A DNA stretch of 64,000 nucleotides, from positions 248,001 through 312,000 of the forward strand of contig OW569346.1 in NCBI GenBank assembly GCA_937625935.1, in the 5' to 3' direction. The notes below the pieces were generated by a model that made no database searches, was not told the DNA's origin, and saw only the letters and a program-made list of their open reading frames with translations. How positions within the stretch are numbered: the stretch's first letter is position 1; every line of letters begins with the position of its first letter. The translations under genes were made by a program, and so were the position numbers. Shown piece by piece: positions 39,504 through 50,356 of this stretch. This DNA is from Tetramitus jugosus. Its lineage: Eukaryota; Heterolobosea; Eutetramitea; Acrasida; Vahlkampfiidae.

Positions 39504-40628
39504 TTAGTTGGATTCTTCCTCCGTTGTTTCCGCAGTGGTGTTCGTGTGGTAGTCCAGAATGGAATCGACAAATGCCTCTGCTTCAAACTCTCTCAAATCC
39601 TCTGATTTTTCTCCTACGCCAACATATAGGATGGGTATTTTGAGTGTGTGAGCCACACCTAGAATTACTCCACCCCGTGCACTGCCGTCCAACTTTGTCA
39701 TGATGACTCCTGAGACTTGAACTCGTTTTGTGAACTCTTTGGCCTGATCAATTGAATTCTGACCAATTGTAGCATCAAGAACAATCCATACAGCATCTGG
39801 AGCACCTCTTCTTGCCTTTGAACAAGCACCAGATATTCTTTGGAGCTCATCCATGGAAGATTGATTGGTCTGCAGTCTTCCAGCCGTGTCCACAATCATC
39901 AAATCAGGTGCATTATTCTCCTCTGGTGAGAGCTTCTTTTGTTGAATGACATATTGGAACGCATCATGAACAACCACCTCTGGCGATATCTTTTCATAGA
40001 CTTGCCTAATGTTGACAGAGGATTTGTCTGCATGCAAATGAGCCTTGCTCTTGGAAGCGTGCGACGTCGATGGTGATGATGACGATGAAGAAGATTGAGC
40101 ATGTCGAGCAATGACTGGAATTTCATTTCGCTGACCCCAAATTTCCAATTGCTCGACAGCAGCAGCACGTACTGTATCTGCCGCAGCCACCACAATCTTT
40201 CGCTTGTGCTGATTCTTGTAAAGGTATGCTAATTTTCCAATCGTTGTTGTTTTTCCGACACCGTTCACTCCGACCACCATGAGCACAGTGGGTTGATGCT
40301 TTGATTGTAGTTGGCGAATGATTGGCGCGCGTTTTTGAGCGGGCGTTTGAAAGAGTCGGAGCATTTCAGATCGGAGTAATGTCCTTAGCTTTTGGACGGC
40401 GTCAGAGTCATCAATGGCTGACTTCATGAGTTCATCGCGCTTCGCATTCACTTGACTCACCAAGTGCTTGGTTGTTGTTACTCCGACATCGGAGCGGTAT
40501 AATGCATTCTCCAAATTGGCAATGATTTGTTCGGCGGTGAGTTTGGTTTGACTTGAAGATCCTCCAAAAATATTCTCAACAAATGATTGTGTGGTTTTCT
40601 TCAGTCCTGATACGAGACCCCGAAACAT
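39504..40628 (-). CDS. ftsY: Bacterial-type SRP receptor FtsY, probably mitochondrial
   Basis: A 374-residue SRP GTPase of FtsY type. In bacteria it docks ribosome-Ffh complexes at the membrane for co-translational insertion. The helical N domain covers about 1-105 (MFRGLVSGLKKTTQSFVENI, LYRSDVGVTTTKHLV). The G domain has G1 GVNGVGKTTTIGKLA (120-134), DTVRAAAVEQLEIWG, DTAGRLQTNQSSMDEL (247-262), TKLDGSARGG (311-320) and GVGEKSEDLREFEAEAFVD. It lacks the SRX domain of eukaryotic SRP receptor alpha, so it is not the ER receptor. The amphipathic start could serve as a targeting signal, and heteroloboseans have no plastid, so the mitochondrion is the likely site. An insertion of about 40 Ser/Lys/His-rich residues (178-218) replaces the QxGxDPA segment after PVIARHAQ. 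No acidic A domain. Intact GTPase motifs suggest activity. Confidence 0.88.
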   Translation of the reverse strand: MFRGLVSGLKKTTQSFVENIFGGSSSQTKLTAEQIIANLENALYRSDVGVTTTKHLVSQVNAKRDELMKSAIDDSDAVQKLRTLLRSEMLRLFQTPAQKRAPIIRQLQSKHQPTVLMVVGVNGVGKTTTIGKLAYLYKNQHKRKIVVAAADTVRAAAVEQLEIWGQRNEIPVIARHAQSSSSSSSPSTSHASKSKAHLHADKSSVNIRQVYEKISPEVVVHDAFQYVIQQKKLSPEENNAPDLMIVDTAGRLQTNQSSMDELQRISGACSKARRGAPDAVWIVLDATIGQNSIDQAKEFTKRVQVSGVIMTKLDGSARGGVILGVAHTLKIPILYVGVGEKSEDLREFEAEAFVDSILDYHTNTTAETTEEESN

Positions 40629-40812
40629 TGTTGATGCTTATGTATTGTTGTTTGTTTGTTAGTGATCTTCTTGTTTTGTTTTTGTTGCATTTTTTTTCTC
40701 TTTATTTATCCGATCGCGAGTTGGAAGAAAGTGTGGAAGGGACGGGACTTGATCTACGAAACGGTTTTTCGATTACCAAGGATAATAATCGAATCATTGA
40801 TGATATCGAAGT

Positions 40813-41739
40813 ATGAGTAGTTTAGAGCATCGAAAAATCGGACAAAGAAAGGGAGAACCCGAGGCATCTCTGATGGATTTTCCTCAACACGAAGATGATT
40901 CCTTTGCGAATTCTTCTTCTCCACCCTATTCTAACAACAAGAGTGAACGTAAGAACCCGAAGAGTAGTCCTTATAGTGCGAATCGGAGTAGAGAGGAATC
41001 TCCCTTGACGCACAACAAATTGACAGAGTATATGACTTGTGTGATTTGTTTCCAATTGGTTACTGACAACAGAGAATGCGTTCAATGTCATAGTGTAGCT
41101 TGTGTGTCGTGTTTGAATCAATTTCATTCCAACAAGGACAAATCAATTCATAGACCATGTCCTGCTTGTAATCTACCAACTGCCGATGAAAATGGAAAAC
41201 CATTAATGCCCATTAGTAGTGGGGAGGAGAAAGGAAATCATTCCGTGTTCGTTGACAAGAGAGGAGCTGGTGACAATGAAAAAGATCTGATTGACTCATT
41301 TCTAGGGAATGTATCCGGTCCTCAACAGACTCGTCTCTCACACAATAACTTGTTGCAAAAGATGGTGAATAGGATGCCTTCACGATGCTCATTTTGTCAA
41401 ACATCGTGCACTCATGGGCACTTGACAGATCATTATCCCAATTGCCCGGCACATGTAACGTACGGAGATTACTATCGACTTGGAAGATCATTTGATACTC
41501 AACATGTTGAATTACTTGAGATGGAGAAGGAAATAATACAATTACGCCGGTTGTGTGAGACCCAAAAGCTCACGATTGCTGAGTTAGAACTAGAGAACAA
41601 AGATTTAGCACTGGGATTACAAGAAAGGACAACACGACTTCAAGCAGCACAGGCTACAATGAGACAATTAGATCACGAAAATGTTCAATTCAAAGAAACC
41701 ATTGACAGATTGAGTAGGCATTTCAACATATCCATGTAA
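40813..41739 (+). CDS. RING-like zinc-finger and coiled-coil protein
   Basis: A 308-residue protein. Residues 70-130 hold a Cys-rich RING-like module: MTCVICFQLVTDNRECVQC, then HSVACVSCLNQF and RPCPACNLP. A second Cys/His group follows at about 192-220 (SRCSFCQTSCTHGHLTDHY then NCPAH), like a TRAF-type zinc finger. Residues 230-300 form a leucine-rich coiled coil (LLEMEKEIIQLRRL, TIAELELENKDLALGL). The order RING, zinc finger, coiled coil resembles TRAF/TRIM-type E3 ubiquitin ligases, so that activity is inferred. The N-terminal 65 residues are Ser-rich and disordered. Divergent from ftsY with 184 bp between starts. Confidence 0.72.
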   Translation: MSSLEHRKIGQRKGEPEASLMDFPQHEDDSFANSSSPPYSNNKSERKNPKSSPYSANRSREESPLTHNKLTEYMTCVICFQLVTDNRECVQCHSVACVSCLNQFHSNKDKSIHRPCPACNLPTADENGKPLMPISSGEEKGNHSVFVDKRGAGDNEKDLIDSFLGNVSGPQQTRLSHNNLLQKMVNRMPSRCSFCQTSCTHGHLTDHYPNCPAHVTYGDYYRLGRSFDTQHVELLEMEKEIIQLRRLCETQKLTIAELELENKDLALGLQERTTRLQAAQATMRQLDHENVQFKETIDRLSRHFNISM

Positions 41740-41852
41740 AACAATTTCCTTGTCCTGCTTCTGCTCACTCGATTCTCCGATGAACGGTGATTTTGTGAAT
41801 TAATTTACGGCTCGCTACTCTGAATCAAAACTATTTTGTTTCCATTGTAGAT

Positions 41853-42760
41853 ATGACATCGACTCAGAAGAGCATTGCTCATGAATTGCAGGACATAGAT
41901 GGTCTCTTGCACGAGTTACACGAGTTGTGCGAAGTAGAAAGCAAACCAACAAAGGAAGATCGAATTCAGATGATGATTAATTGTTTGCACATGGCCCGAG
42001 ATTTGCAACAATCCATATCGAACATGAAGTTGATAATCAGAGAGAAATTAATAAACGAAGATGACCCGAATGTTCGACGAGAACTGTTAAACTTTCAGGA
42101 AAAGGTGTGTTTCTGTTGATGGACAATTGAATATATTGATGGAAGCTAACTTGCTCTTTAAAGTATGATGTTTATGTCAGAAGAGCTTATAGAGATATAT
42201 TGGATCAGTATGAAACCCTGCAGAGATTGAAGAGAGTATGTACTATCAGTCTCACTTTCTCCGTCAAATGACTTATCTCTTATATATATGACAGCTTGAA
42301 TTTGAAAATTTGCTTCTAGGAGTACATTCGACTCAATACAACGAACAAATTAGTGGTCAAATCGTGGAAAGGGTAAGACATTGTTTTTCGAACAAAATTT
42401 GAATAGAATTCTCTCTACTGACACTCTATAGATTAAGGAGAAAGTTAAATACCTGGAGCATAAGATCAATACCCCAAGAAACACGATGAATTTCTCTGAA
42501 TTATCCAGTAGAGACTCTCTGTCGATCGATAGTAGCCCATTAAGCACTGAGACTTTTTTCCGGCAACATCTCCTAGTCCAAGGAGTCACCTAACAAGAAA
42601 TCCGCTGAACTACAATATATCTCGGAGTAGAGAATGTTCTCCTGAGAAAGATTCTCTAAATCCACCAAGAACCAATCTGAGTTCACAGCATTTCGTCGAG
42701 GAAACATTTGACTTTGATGATCCACTAAGTCAATCCCCAGTCCGAGATCTTCTCCTGTAA
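41853..42760 (+). CDS. Small helical protein, four exons, probable frameshift
   Basis: Exons 41853-42104, 42164-42235, 42295-42372 and 42432 onward, joined by three phase-0 introns of exactly 59 nt each. The spliced frame encodes about 130 helical, charged residues (DLQQSISNMKLIIREKL, RRELLNFQEKYDVYVRRAYR, DILDQYETLQRLKR), which in pattern recall the Habc helices of syntaxins, though no SNARE motif follows. In exon 4 the frame ends at 42591-42593 (187 residues). However, one extra T in the T6 run at 42554-42559 would open a Ser/Pro-rich frame of the same style through to a stop at 42758-42760. A base miscall or real frameshift is likely; the end coordinate assumes the longer form. Confidence 0.55.
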
Positions 42761-42818
42761 CAATATGTAAACTATGTCGTGAGAAATTATCGTTTACAGT
42801 ATTTATTGATTATTTGTT

Positions 42819-45800
42819 TCATGGTCTCAGAGAGGCTCTCGCAACATCTAAAATCTCTTTTCGAATTCTCGGATATCGAGGATGGGAGTTAAGTATTTTG
42901 TGACATACATCAATAGCATTAAGATATCTTCGAGACTTCAAGTAATTAAATGCTAACTTGAAACCCACTCCTGGATCTCTCTCTTGTGATAATCTCCATG
43001 CCTGCTCGTAGCATTCTGAAGCCTCATTGTGATTCTTTTCCTTTTCAAATATCAGTCCTCTCCATTCCCATGCTCTAGAGCATGATTTATTTAATCTCAG
43101 TACTCTGGACAATAATTCTTCTGCCATTTCATTCTTGCCTTGCTCTATATTGATACCTGCAAGTAATAACCATCCCCTTTCGACATCATCCGCCTCCTCC
43201 TCACTTGGATTCTCGATCTTTGTTATTCGCTTCAAGTTGTTTCTGGCCTTGGGAGTTTGCTTGGTTCGCTCCAGAGCCTCTGACATATATACAAGAGCTG
43301 GAATGTTGTCTTTCTCCTTGGTTAATACTTGGACAAACAAAGGTAATGCTTTCTCAATGTCGCTCTTGGTTTTGCTCCTAGACATTTGAATCCTTCCCTC
43401 AATAACCTTTAGAAGATTGTTAGATATCGAAGTATTATCAACAGCATATAGAGACAACTCTTTTAGAAGCCTTTCTGCGGCCAGCGCATTCGCTTCGGTG
43501 TCCTCCGCACTAAGTGATGTCTTAGGAATATCTTGTTCTTGGATACCTTGTTGATCTGAAAATAGTGTTGTTGTATCAGGATCAAGGTAGATATCAATCA
43601 TGAAGAAAATTGCTTGATGTCCCCATTCTCTATTCTTTCTCGCCAAATTAAACTCTCGCATTGCATCTCTATAATTTTTGGTATAGTAATGATACAGGGC
43701 ACTACTAAAATGGTATCCAGGATCAGCTGAAGTTCTCGCATTGGTATTTTTGGCATTTTCTAAATATTGTGGAGCTAGCTCTAACTTTCCCACTCTCCTA
43801 AGCAGCCTAATCATCTGTGAGAGTGCTGAGAAATTATCTGGTTTCTTTGTCAGAAAATTGTGGAAATGCTCTATTGCCTCTGTGTAATTGTTCTTTCTGA
43901 ACAAGATGCCAGCAAGCATTACTGTGGCCATTTCATCAACTGGAGAGATTCGAAGGAGATTTAAGCAATGATTTTGGCATTCATTAAGATCTCCTTTCTT
44001 TAAACATATCTCAGATAATGCCATTAAACTCATTTTATGAGTCTCGTCATGTTCTAATGCTTCATTGTAGAAACTTATTGCTTTTCCTGTGTCAGATATT
44101 TGCTGAAGAACTCCAATATTGTAGCAGATGTTCGAGGCAACTTGCTTCTGTAATATTAGCGCATCTTTTTGAGCACCTCTCAACTTCGATAAAACCTTTA
44201 ATTGCACACCTCTAGCCTTCATCAAATCATTGATAGAATCGGTAGCTTTCTCTAAACTGGCATGTATCTTTGATAGAAGATTTAAGCATGTAACTTGATT
44301 AATCATACTATCAAGCTCCATATTATGCTCCTCAAAAAGTACAACACCCTCGATCAATAATTTTTCAGCTTGGACATATTGCTTGAGTTTGAATAAGAGT
44401 TCACATAGCTCCATACGAATTGAAACTTTGTGAACATTTCTCGATAGTGCCTCAGCATAATAATCAATCGCACCCTGATAGTTATGAGTTCTGATCAGTG
44501 CTTTGCCAATCTTACTCCCTATCTCTGTAATTAAATTGTCGTCCAAAGTCAGAACCTGTTCATACACTTCAATTGCTTTCTCAGGCTCTAGAATCGTCAT
44601 GTACGCATCAGCAAGCGATATATGAGCTGCTATACTCTCTGGATTGTATTCTACTTGTTCTTGGTAGCATTTTACATACGACAACTTGTCATGTCTCTTA
44701 TTCAAGTAAATATATGCCATTTCAGTCTTAGCCCGCAAGAAGTTTTTGCTAGTGGATGGAATGGTGCTCAAGATACCGAGAGCACTATCGATTTCATTTT
44801 TACTTGCATTCAACTTTGCATTTGCAATTATTACTAGTTCCTTGTTCTCTAAATCGTTTTTGAACCTTTCTAACGCTTCCTCAATGACCTTTGACGCTTC
44901 AATCTCCTGATTAACTTTTGTGAGGATAGAGGCAAGTTCTAAGTAGAGAGCAACCGTTTCAATAACTGTCGCCTTCTGCTTACCATTTTCGTTCGCCTTT
45001 ATCGCTTTTTGAAGAACCTCGATCGCAGATCGCACATCACCAGTTGCTGCGCTAACTCTTGCTCTTAATAAGTGATATGATGGCCAATCCCTGATCAGAA
45101 AATTGCTGCTTATTGCTCGCTCTAGTGCGTTTGATGCTTCAGTATAATTCTCCTGAGCATAAAATATCTCCGCAGCTAAAAGATGCGCCTCAACCATCTT
45201 CTGGTCAACTTTCAAACAACTATTCACGACGGAGAGAGCGGGTTCGTATTCTCTGTTTAGATATCTGACCTTGGCGTACAAAAATTTACTTGGAAGAGAT
45301 GCTGGGACATATCTCACAACTCTCTCTAGCACTGCTGTTGCTTTTTGAAGGGGAACGGATGGAGAATCCGAGATGGTAAGTGGCTCGTGTGGACTGAATA
45401 AAAGATATTCACTGGCAATTTCTAAAAGGAGATGAGGGTTAAATTTTGAGTAAAATTCGAGGGAGGGCGATATATTCTTCATTTCCTCTTCATGGCATTT
45501 GATAGCTTCATCAAGGAATCGAAGACACTCCTCTGAATCGCTCATTTTTTCCTGTACAAGAGCATTGATAAACTTCAAATCTGAATACACATCTATAGAC
45601 CTTATTGTTAGAATACGGAATAAAATTAAAATACTTCAACACAAAATGTCTTACGTTTGAAAGTACTTGACTCCTCCTCTTCGAGACTCATATCCAGACC
45701 ATCGCCTGCCACATCATTCAACAAACTGAGGAACTGAACAGCTCGTTCAACTTTGTTTTGTTTGATCAGAGCTTTCACTAATCCCTTATTAGCAGGTATG

Positions 45801-47137
45801 CTCTCGGAATGATCATTAATTAAGTTTTCTGTATCTGCATCAATAATTTCAATTGCTTTTGTGAAAACCTCCTCAGCTGTTTTGAGCCGATTGGACTTAA
45901 GGAGTAAATTTCCATGAATATAATAGTATCTACCATATCTAGGCGAAATTTTTTTGGAACTCTCGATCATATCTATGCATACATCCAATAATCTTTCAAA
46001 TTCAAGTTAGTTTACTCCTACAATCCGAGAATTGAAAAAATAATGACTTACTCTTCCTGTTGACAAAGAACACCAAAACATTCAGCGAAATGACTAAACA
46101 ACTTATCATTCCTTGGTTCATTCAGACTTAAACTTCGATACAATTGTTGTAATGTCTTCAAAGCCTTTCCTTCATCATATTCCCTCGTTAATATGTACAA
46201 TAATCGATAAGAAAGAGCTTCAATATTATCTGGTTCAAAATCTGTGAGTATTTTCTGAACGATTTTATCTGCTTGCTCCCATTCTTCCAAAGCGATCATA
46301 ATCTTGGTTTTGGTCAAAAAAGCTGGTAAAAATGAGCTAAAATCAACAATTGCTGTATTCAGAATCTTAATAGACTCTTCAAATTGCTTCCCTCTTTCGT
46401 ATAGACATGCCATTCCCATCAACGCCTGTCAGTAACACAATGTTGGTCAGTAACAGAAAACGAACTCAAAGTAGATCAATCAATTGCAAAAGAGAACTTA
46501 CATCTAAATCTCTTCTACCTTGGAAAGGAGTATTCTTGAGAGCCTCTTCAAAGAAAGGCATGGGATCTTCCGAAGTTACATCATTGTCCTTCAGATTTAT
46601 CCATCCCCTCACGCTCAAAGAACTGGAATACTTGTCAAAAAACTGGTTGTCCACATTCTCCATCATTTGCCGAGCTTCGATGTAATTAGCAGTAAAGAGA
46701 TAAAATAGAGCTGCTTGCAACTTTGTCCCATCTGAAGCGTCATCTACACCAATTTCTATCATTGTGCTTAATTCATTGATCTCTTGTTCATCTGAAAAAA
46801 ATGGACGATAGAATACGTTAGTTAATACCTACAGTTTTGGTCCATCATCTATCATGTGGTTCATACCTGCTGAAGTTGTCTGTCTATTCGTGTAGAGCAA
46901 TCCAATGTATGCGGCGAGCTCCATTTCTTTTCGTTGTTTAATACTATTGAAACCTCGAAGGGCTTCACTCAAATTTCCCTGCATCGCATGACCAAAGCTG
47001 TGCCAGAAGACAACAACAGGGTCTCTCCCAAGTTTCATGACCTTCTCGCACAAGGTAACAATATGGTGGTAGTACCCCTGTAGAGCATAATAATTGATGG
47101 TGGCTTGAATCACGTTCGGCGCCGTACTTGCAGACAT
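42819..47137 (-). CDS. IFT139: Intraflagellar transport protein IFT139 (TTC21)
   Basis: A TPR protein of the IFT-A complex, which drives retrograde transport in flagella and helps load membrane proteins. Five exons: 47137-46867, 46791-46502, 46425-46052, 45992-45655 and 45592-42819; introns 75, 76, 59 and 62 nt. Joined, they give 1348 residues, close to human TTC21B (1316). The start (MSASTAPNVIQATINYYALQ, then GYYHHIVTLCEKVMKLGRDP) aligns with the TTC21B N-terminus, as do FSSFLPAFLTKTKIMIALEE and KFNPHLLLEIASEYLLF. TPR units continue to the C-terminus, such as AISFYNEALEHDETHKMSLM. Presence implies a flagellate stage. Another IFT gene, IFT20, lies 4.5 kb away. Confidence 0.93.
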
Positions 47138-47214
47138 GACCAGATTGCGATCGTTGATTGTTTATGAGAAAGCTTGGCGAAACTGTAATGCAAGTTTTGA
47201 GCGCGCAAAACAAT

Positions 47215-49809
47215 TTATTGCTGCTTCGAGATGATCAAGAGTCCCAGTACGAGGACAAGCACTGTGGCAATCATGCTGTATCCAGTCATGGAGGCATCTC
47301 CCTTTCGTGTATCAGCCTCAATGACTACTGCTGCTGGATAATATACCTTTGTGTCTGATATGAAGCCGCAAATCGCGGAAGGATTGACTTCTTTGTCATT
47401 TTCAATCTTCACTGACGCGAGCGAATACTTTCCGTCTGCTCCCCGGGTTGCAAACGCGCCACTCACATACCCACTATCATCTATTTTGACAGTTGGATCA
47501 ACTGCAATGCACAACTTGGTATTCGCAATACTCTGATTAATGGAGTATCCATCACCAACAATCTGACCCACCGTGGCCTGATATTTGTTACGCACTGGAA
47601 TTGTGGCAACAGGTACCTTTTTAACCTCTTTACGTGGTGAGGGGGCTGACATTAAAAATTCGGTCAGAGAGACCACAGCACTAGGTGATCCACGTGGAAC
47701 AAGCATGGACACTCGTGAAAAGTCAACTGGAACATCTCTAAAAGAACTTGAAGAATAAGCAGCCTTATCAACGACCAATCCGCTATCAAAACAACTTTCT
47801 TTTGAGTTCTTATCAGTACTGCAATCACATGAAGTAATTCGAGCTGTTTGCAAAATTGGATTCACACTGCAGCTCAAAAAGTCCTTCAAAGCACGATTGA
47901 AAATATTTTGAACCAAACTATAGATCATGCCTGAAAGTAGCTTTTCATCGAGAGCAGTAACCCATTGGTTCTTCTTTACCAATGCAGGTGTCTCCCATGA
48001 TAAAGCGCCACTCTCTGCGGCATTTGATGGTGTCCATGTGCCACGCTTGAGGGAGAAGGCAGGTACCATTGATCCACCTGACGAAACACAACCACTTTCG
48101 CTTTGAGTAGAAACAATTACACCCAGGAGAGGATCCTTCCTCTCACATAGATTGATAGACGAGCAATCTGAACCTGGGTCAAGGAACAACCCCGTACAAC
48201 TGGTTTTGGCTACTCCGGTCACACAACCAAGGGGATTTACATATCCCAATGATCCATCTGGACATGTCCTCTCTCCTGTTTTCGAGACTGTGAAAGGAAT
48301 TAAACACTTTCCTAGGTACTGGTCCAATTCGCTGTAATAGTTCGAGGAACATTGTGTGGCTGCTTTGCACGAGGTTTCCGTGCAGCCAGAGCATGGAACA
48401 GAACAAGTTCCAGATCCGGAGCTCTTGCAGGAAGCCGCGTTAGCAGCAAACGATGGCACACCAGTTTGTGTGTTGGTACATAACACGCCTCCAGCACAAT
48501 CAGCTTGATTAGCAGGAACTACGGCCTTACAATAATTTGAGCACTTGGCACCACAGAAACCTGCTCCCGTGCAAGCAGTGTTAGAAAGATTGATGTTATT
48601 ACACACTGTTGTCGATTCGCAAGCAGCTTTAGAAGCTTTTTCTTGACTTGTAACTGGATTTCCATGTGAATCAATACATTGCTGAGAGGTGATTGCAGTT
48701 TGGAATTGTTGTCCAATCTGCTGTGAAGTCGCATCATCACTCACATCAAGAATACTCAACAGTTTTGACAAATCATTACCCAAAGAATGCTTCAAGTAAT
48801 CTCCAATAGCTTCATATTCACTCAAGTCAGTTGACACTGGGGTACAATATCCAGAAACTGTATTGCATTTGCCAGAAGGACAATCTCCATTTGCAGAACA
48901 AGCAATCCACTTGTCATCTGAAAATAATGGATCGAAAATGGCAGAGTAACGATCAATCATGGCATTCGCAGTATCGAATTGATCTTGGAAGGAAGACAGG
49001 CACTTATCTGTTCTCACTTGAACCAACTTGGCTACTTGCGACTCGACACTCCTAGGTGTCTTACAATTCGAGTTTGCAGTTGGACTGTTGGCATAGGATA
49101 TTGTATTTACAGTCACTGCTCTCTTCGAGCAAGCAGAAGTAAAGGACAATCCTCTGTAGCAACAAGAATCCGTTGTCGCAGTTACACATTGGTCCGTATT
49201 TACAGTAAAGGAATTTTTGGTTTGAGTTGCGTCAGCTGATACTTGAACAGCAAGCTTTGAGCAAGCACTATTCTGCAAGCTCGTCAACAACTTTTCAATT
49301 GTATCCTCCATCTCTGCAATGACCGCTGAAGTTGTAATCGTAGAGGGATCAGACAACCCATCAATCACCATAGTAAAAGTCTTAATCAAACTGTCCATAT
49401 CACTTTTCTTGCAAGTGTTTGTGAACGCTACACCGTTCAATGTCCTTGCTCTGGCCTCAGAACTCATTTGTTCATAATTCTTCATAAATCTCTCCAGTTT
49501 GGAATGCATGTTGGACCATGTGTGCAGTCTGACTTGTTGCTGTTGCTTCTGTTGCTGCTGGCGCTGCGGATGAGCTTGGTGGTGTTGGTCTGGCATGTGA
49601 TCGGGCACATGAGGCGAGTATGGATGCGAGTGATGCTGCTGATGTGAATGATTCTGGTGATCATGCTCAGCACAAGCCCTCACAAAAGACATGGTATTGT
49701 GATGCCAAAAAGCACAACAACACCAAGTATAAAGCAGCAATACGATAATGGCTCTAATCGCGATTGTTGTTGACTGTTTGTTGCTTTCTTTCCTGTTGAC
49801 TATTGCCAT
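47215..49809 (-). CDS. Cysteine-rich type I surface protein, unknown
   Basis: An 864-residue protein in one exon. Residues 17-38 are hydrophobic (AIRAIIVLLLYTWCCCAFW), a signal peptide or anchor. A His/Gln-rich stretch follows (about 50-93). The ectodomain has two Cys-rich parts: about 110-330 with widely spaced Cys, and 375-560 with many closely spaced Cys (NTACTGAGFCGAKCSNYC, CSVPCSGCTETSCKAATQC). The last 20 residues contain a transmembrane segment (MIATVLVLVLGLLII) with a short KQQ tail. This suggests a disulfide-rich membrane protein facing the lumen or cell exterior. I do not recognise the family. Confidence 0.8.
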   Translation of the reverse strand: MAIVNRKESNKQSTTIAIRAIIVLLLYTWCCCAFWHHNTMSFVRACAEHDHQNHSHQQHHSHPYSPHVPDHMPDQHHQAHPQRQQQQKQQQQVRLHTWSNMHSKLERFMKNYEQMSSEARARTLNGVAFTNTCKKSDMDSLIKTFTMVIDGLSDPSTITTSAVIAEMEDTIEKLLTSLQNSACSKLAVQVSADATQTKNSFTVNTDQCVTATTDSCCYRGLSFTSACSKRAVTVNTISYANSPTANSNCKTPRSVESQVAKLVQVRTDKCLSSFQDQFDTANAMIDRYSAIFDPLFSDDKWIACSANGDCPSGKCNTVSGYCTPVSTDLSEYEAIGDYLKHSLGNDLSKLLSILDVSDDATSQQIGQQFQTAITSQQCIDSHGNPVTSQEKASKAACESTTVCNNINLSNTACTGAGFCGAKCSNYCKAVVPANQADCAGGVLCTNTQTGVPSFAANAASCKSSGSGTCSVPCSGCTETSCKAATQCSSNYYSELDQYLGKCLIPFTVSKTGERTCPDGSLGYVNPLGCVTGVAKTSCTGLFLDPGSDCSSINLCERKDPLLGVIVSTQSESGCVSSGGSMVPAFSLKRGTWTPSNAAESGALSWETPALVKKNQWVTALDEKLLSGMIYSLVQNIFNRALKDFLSCSVNPILQTARITSCDCSTDKNSKESCFDSGLVVDKAAYSSSSFRDVPVDFSRVSMLVPRGSPSAVVSLTEFLMSAPSPRKEVKKVPVATIPVRNKYQATVGQIVGDGYSINQSIANTKLCIAVDPTVKIDDSGYVSGAFATRGADGKYSLASVKIENDKEVNPSAICGFISDTKVYYPAAVVIEADTRKGDASMTGYSMIATVLVLVLGLLIISKQQ

Positions 49810-50356
49810 ATTTGACTGTTTTGTTGTTGTTATTCAAAGTTTTGATGTCTGGTATTTGAATGAGTGTTTTGGAGTGCCAGGGTGGTGTGTTGTTGCATCT
49901 TTGAATGATCCATCAGGTTCAAAATAAATATCATCCACATGTTCGACTTTGGTTGCTGTGTGACTGCATTTAGATCAAATGCGAATGGAAGAGGAAGTCG
50001 CTTGTCCAAGTATTCGATTTAGATGACGGGTTTTTTTTTTGTGATGATATTTCTGTGTGTTGGTGGTGGCGCAAGGAAGTGATTAAGTTTTTTAGTCACT
50101 TCCACTCCCATGAGAATAACAGTACACAGCCTAGGTTTGATCAATCATGATTTGAAACATTCGGTAATGCATGATGATTCCACTCTAGAAACGGGTGCAC
50201 CATATGGTGATGTTTGAGACATTCTCTCATGGTCGGACTTTTTCTCGAAAATTGAGGGTGCAATGAAGTGATTGAACACAACCAAGTTGACTAGTAAAAA
50301 TTTGAGAAAAACAAAGAAGCAAAAACAAACAAACACTCGTAGTATACTCTCACACA
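49810..50356. promoter_or_regulatory. Divergent intergenic region and eL38 leader
   Basis: About 550 bp between the surface protein gene and the eL38 start codon. It holds a T10-class homopolymer at 50031-50040, AT-rich spacer and an A-rich leader (50286-50332). No RNA gene or conserved element was recognised. Confidence 0.45.
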
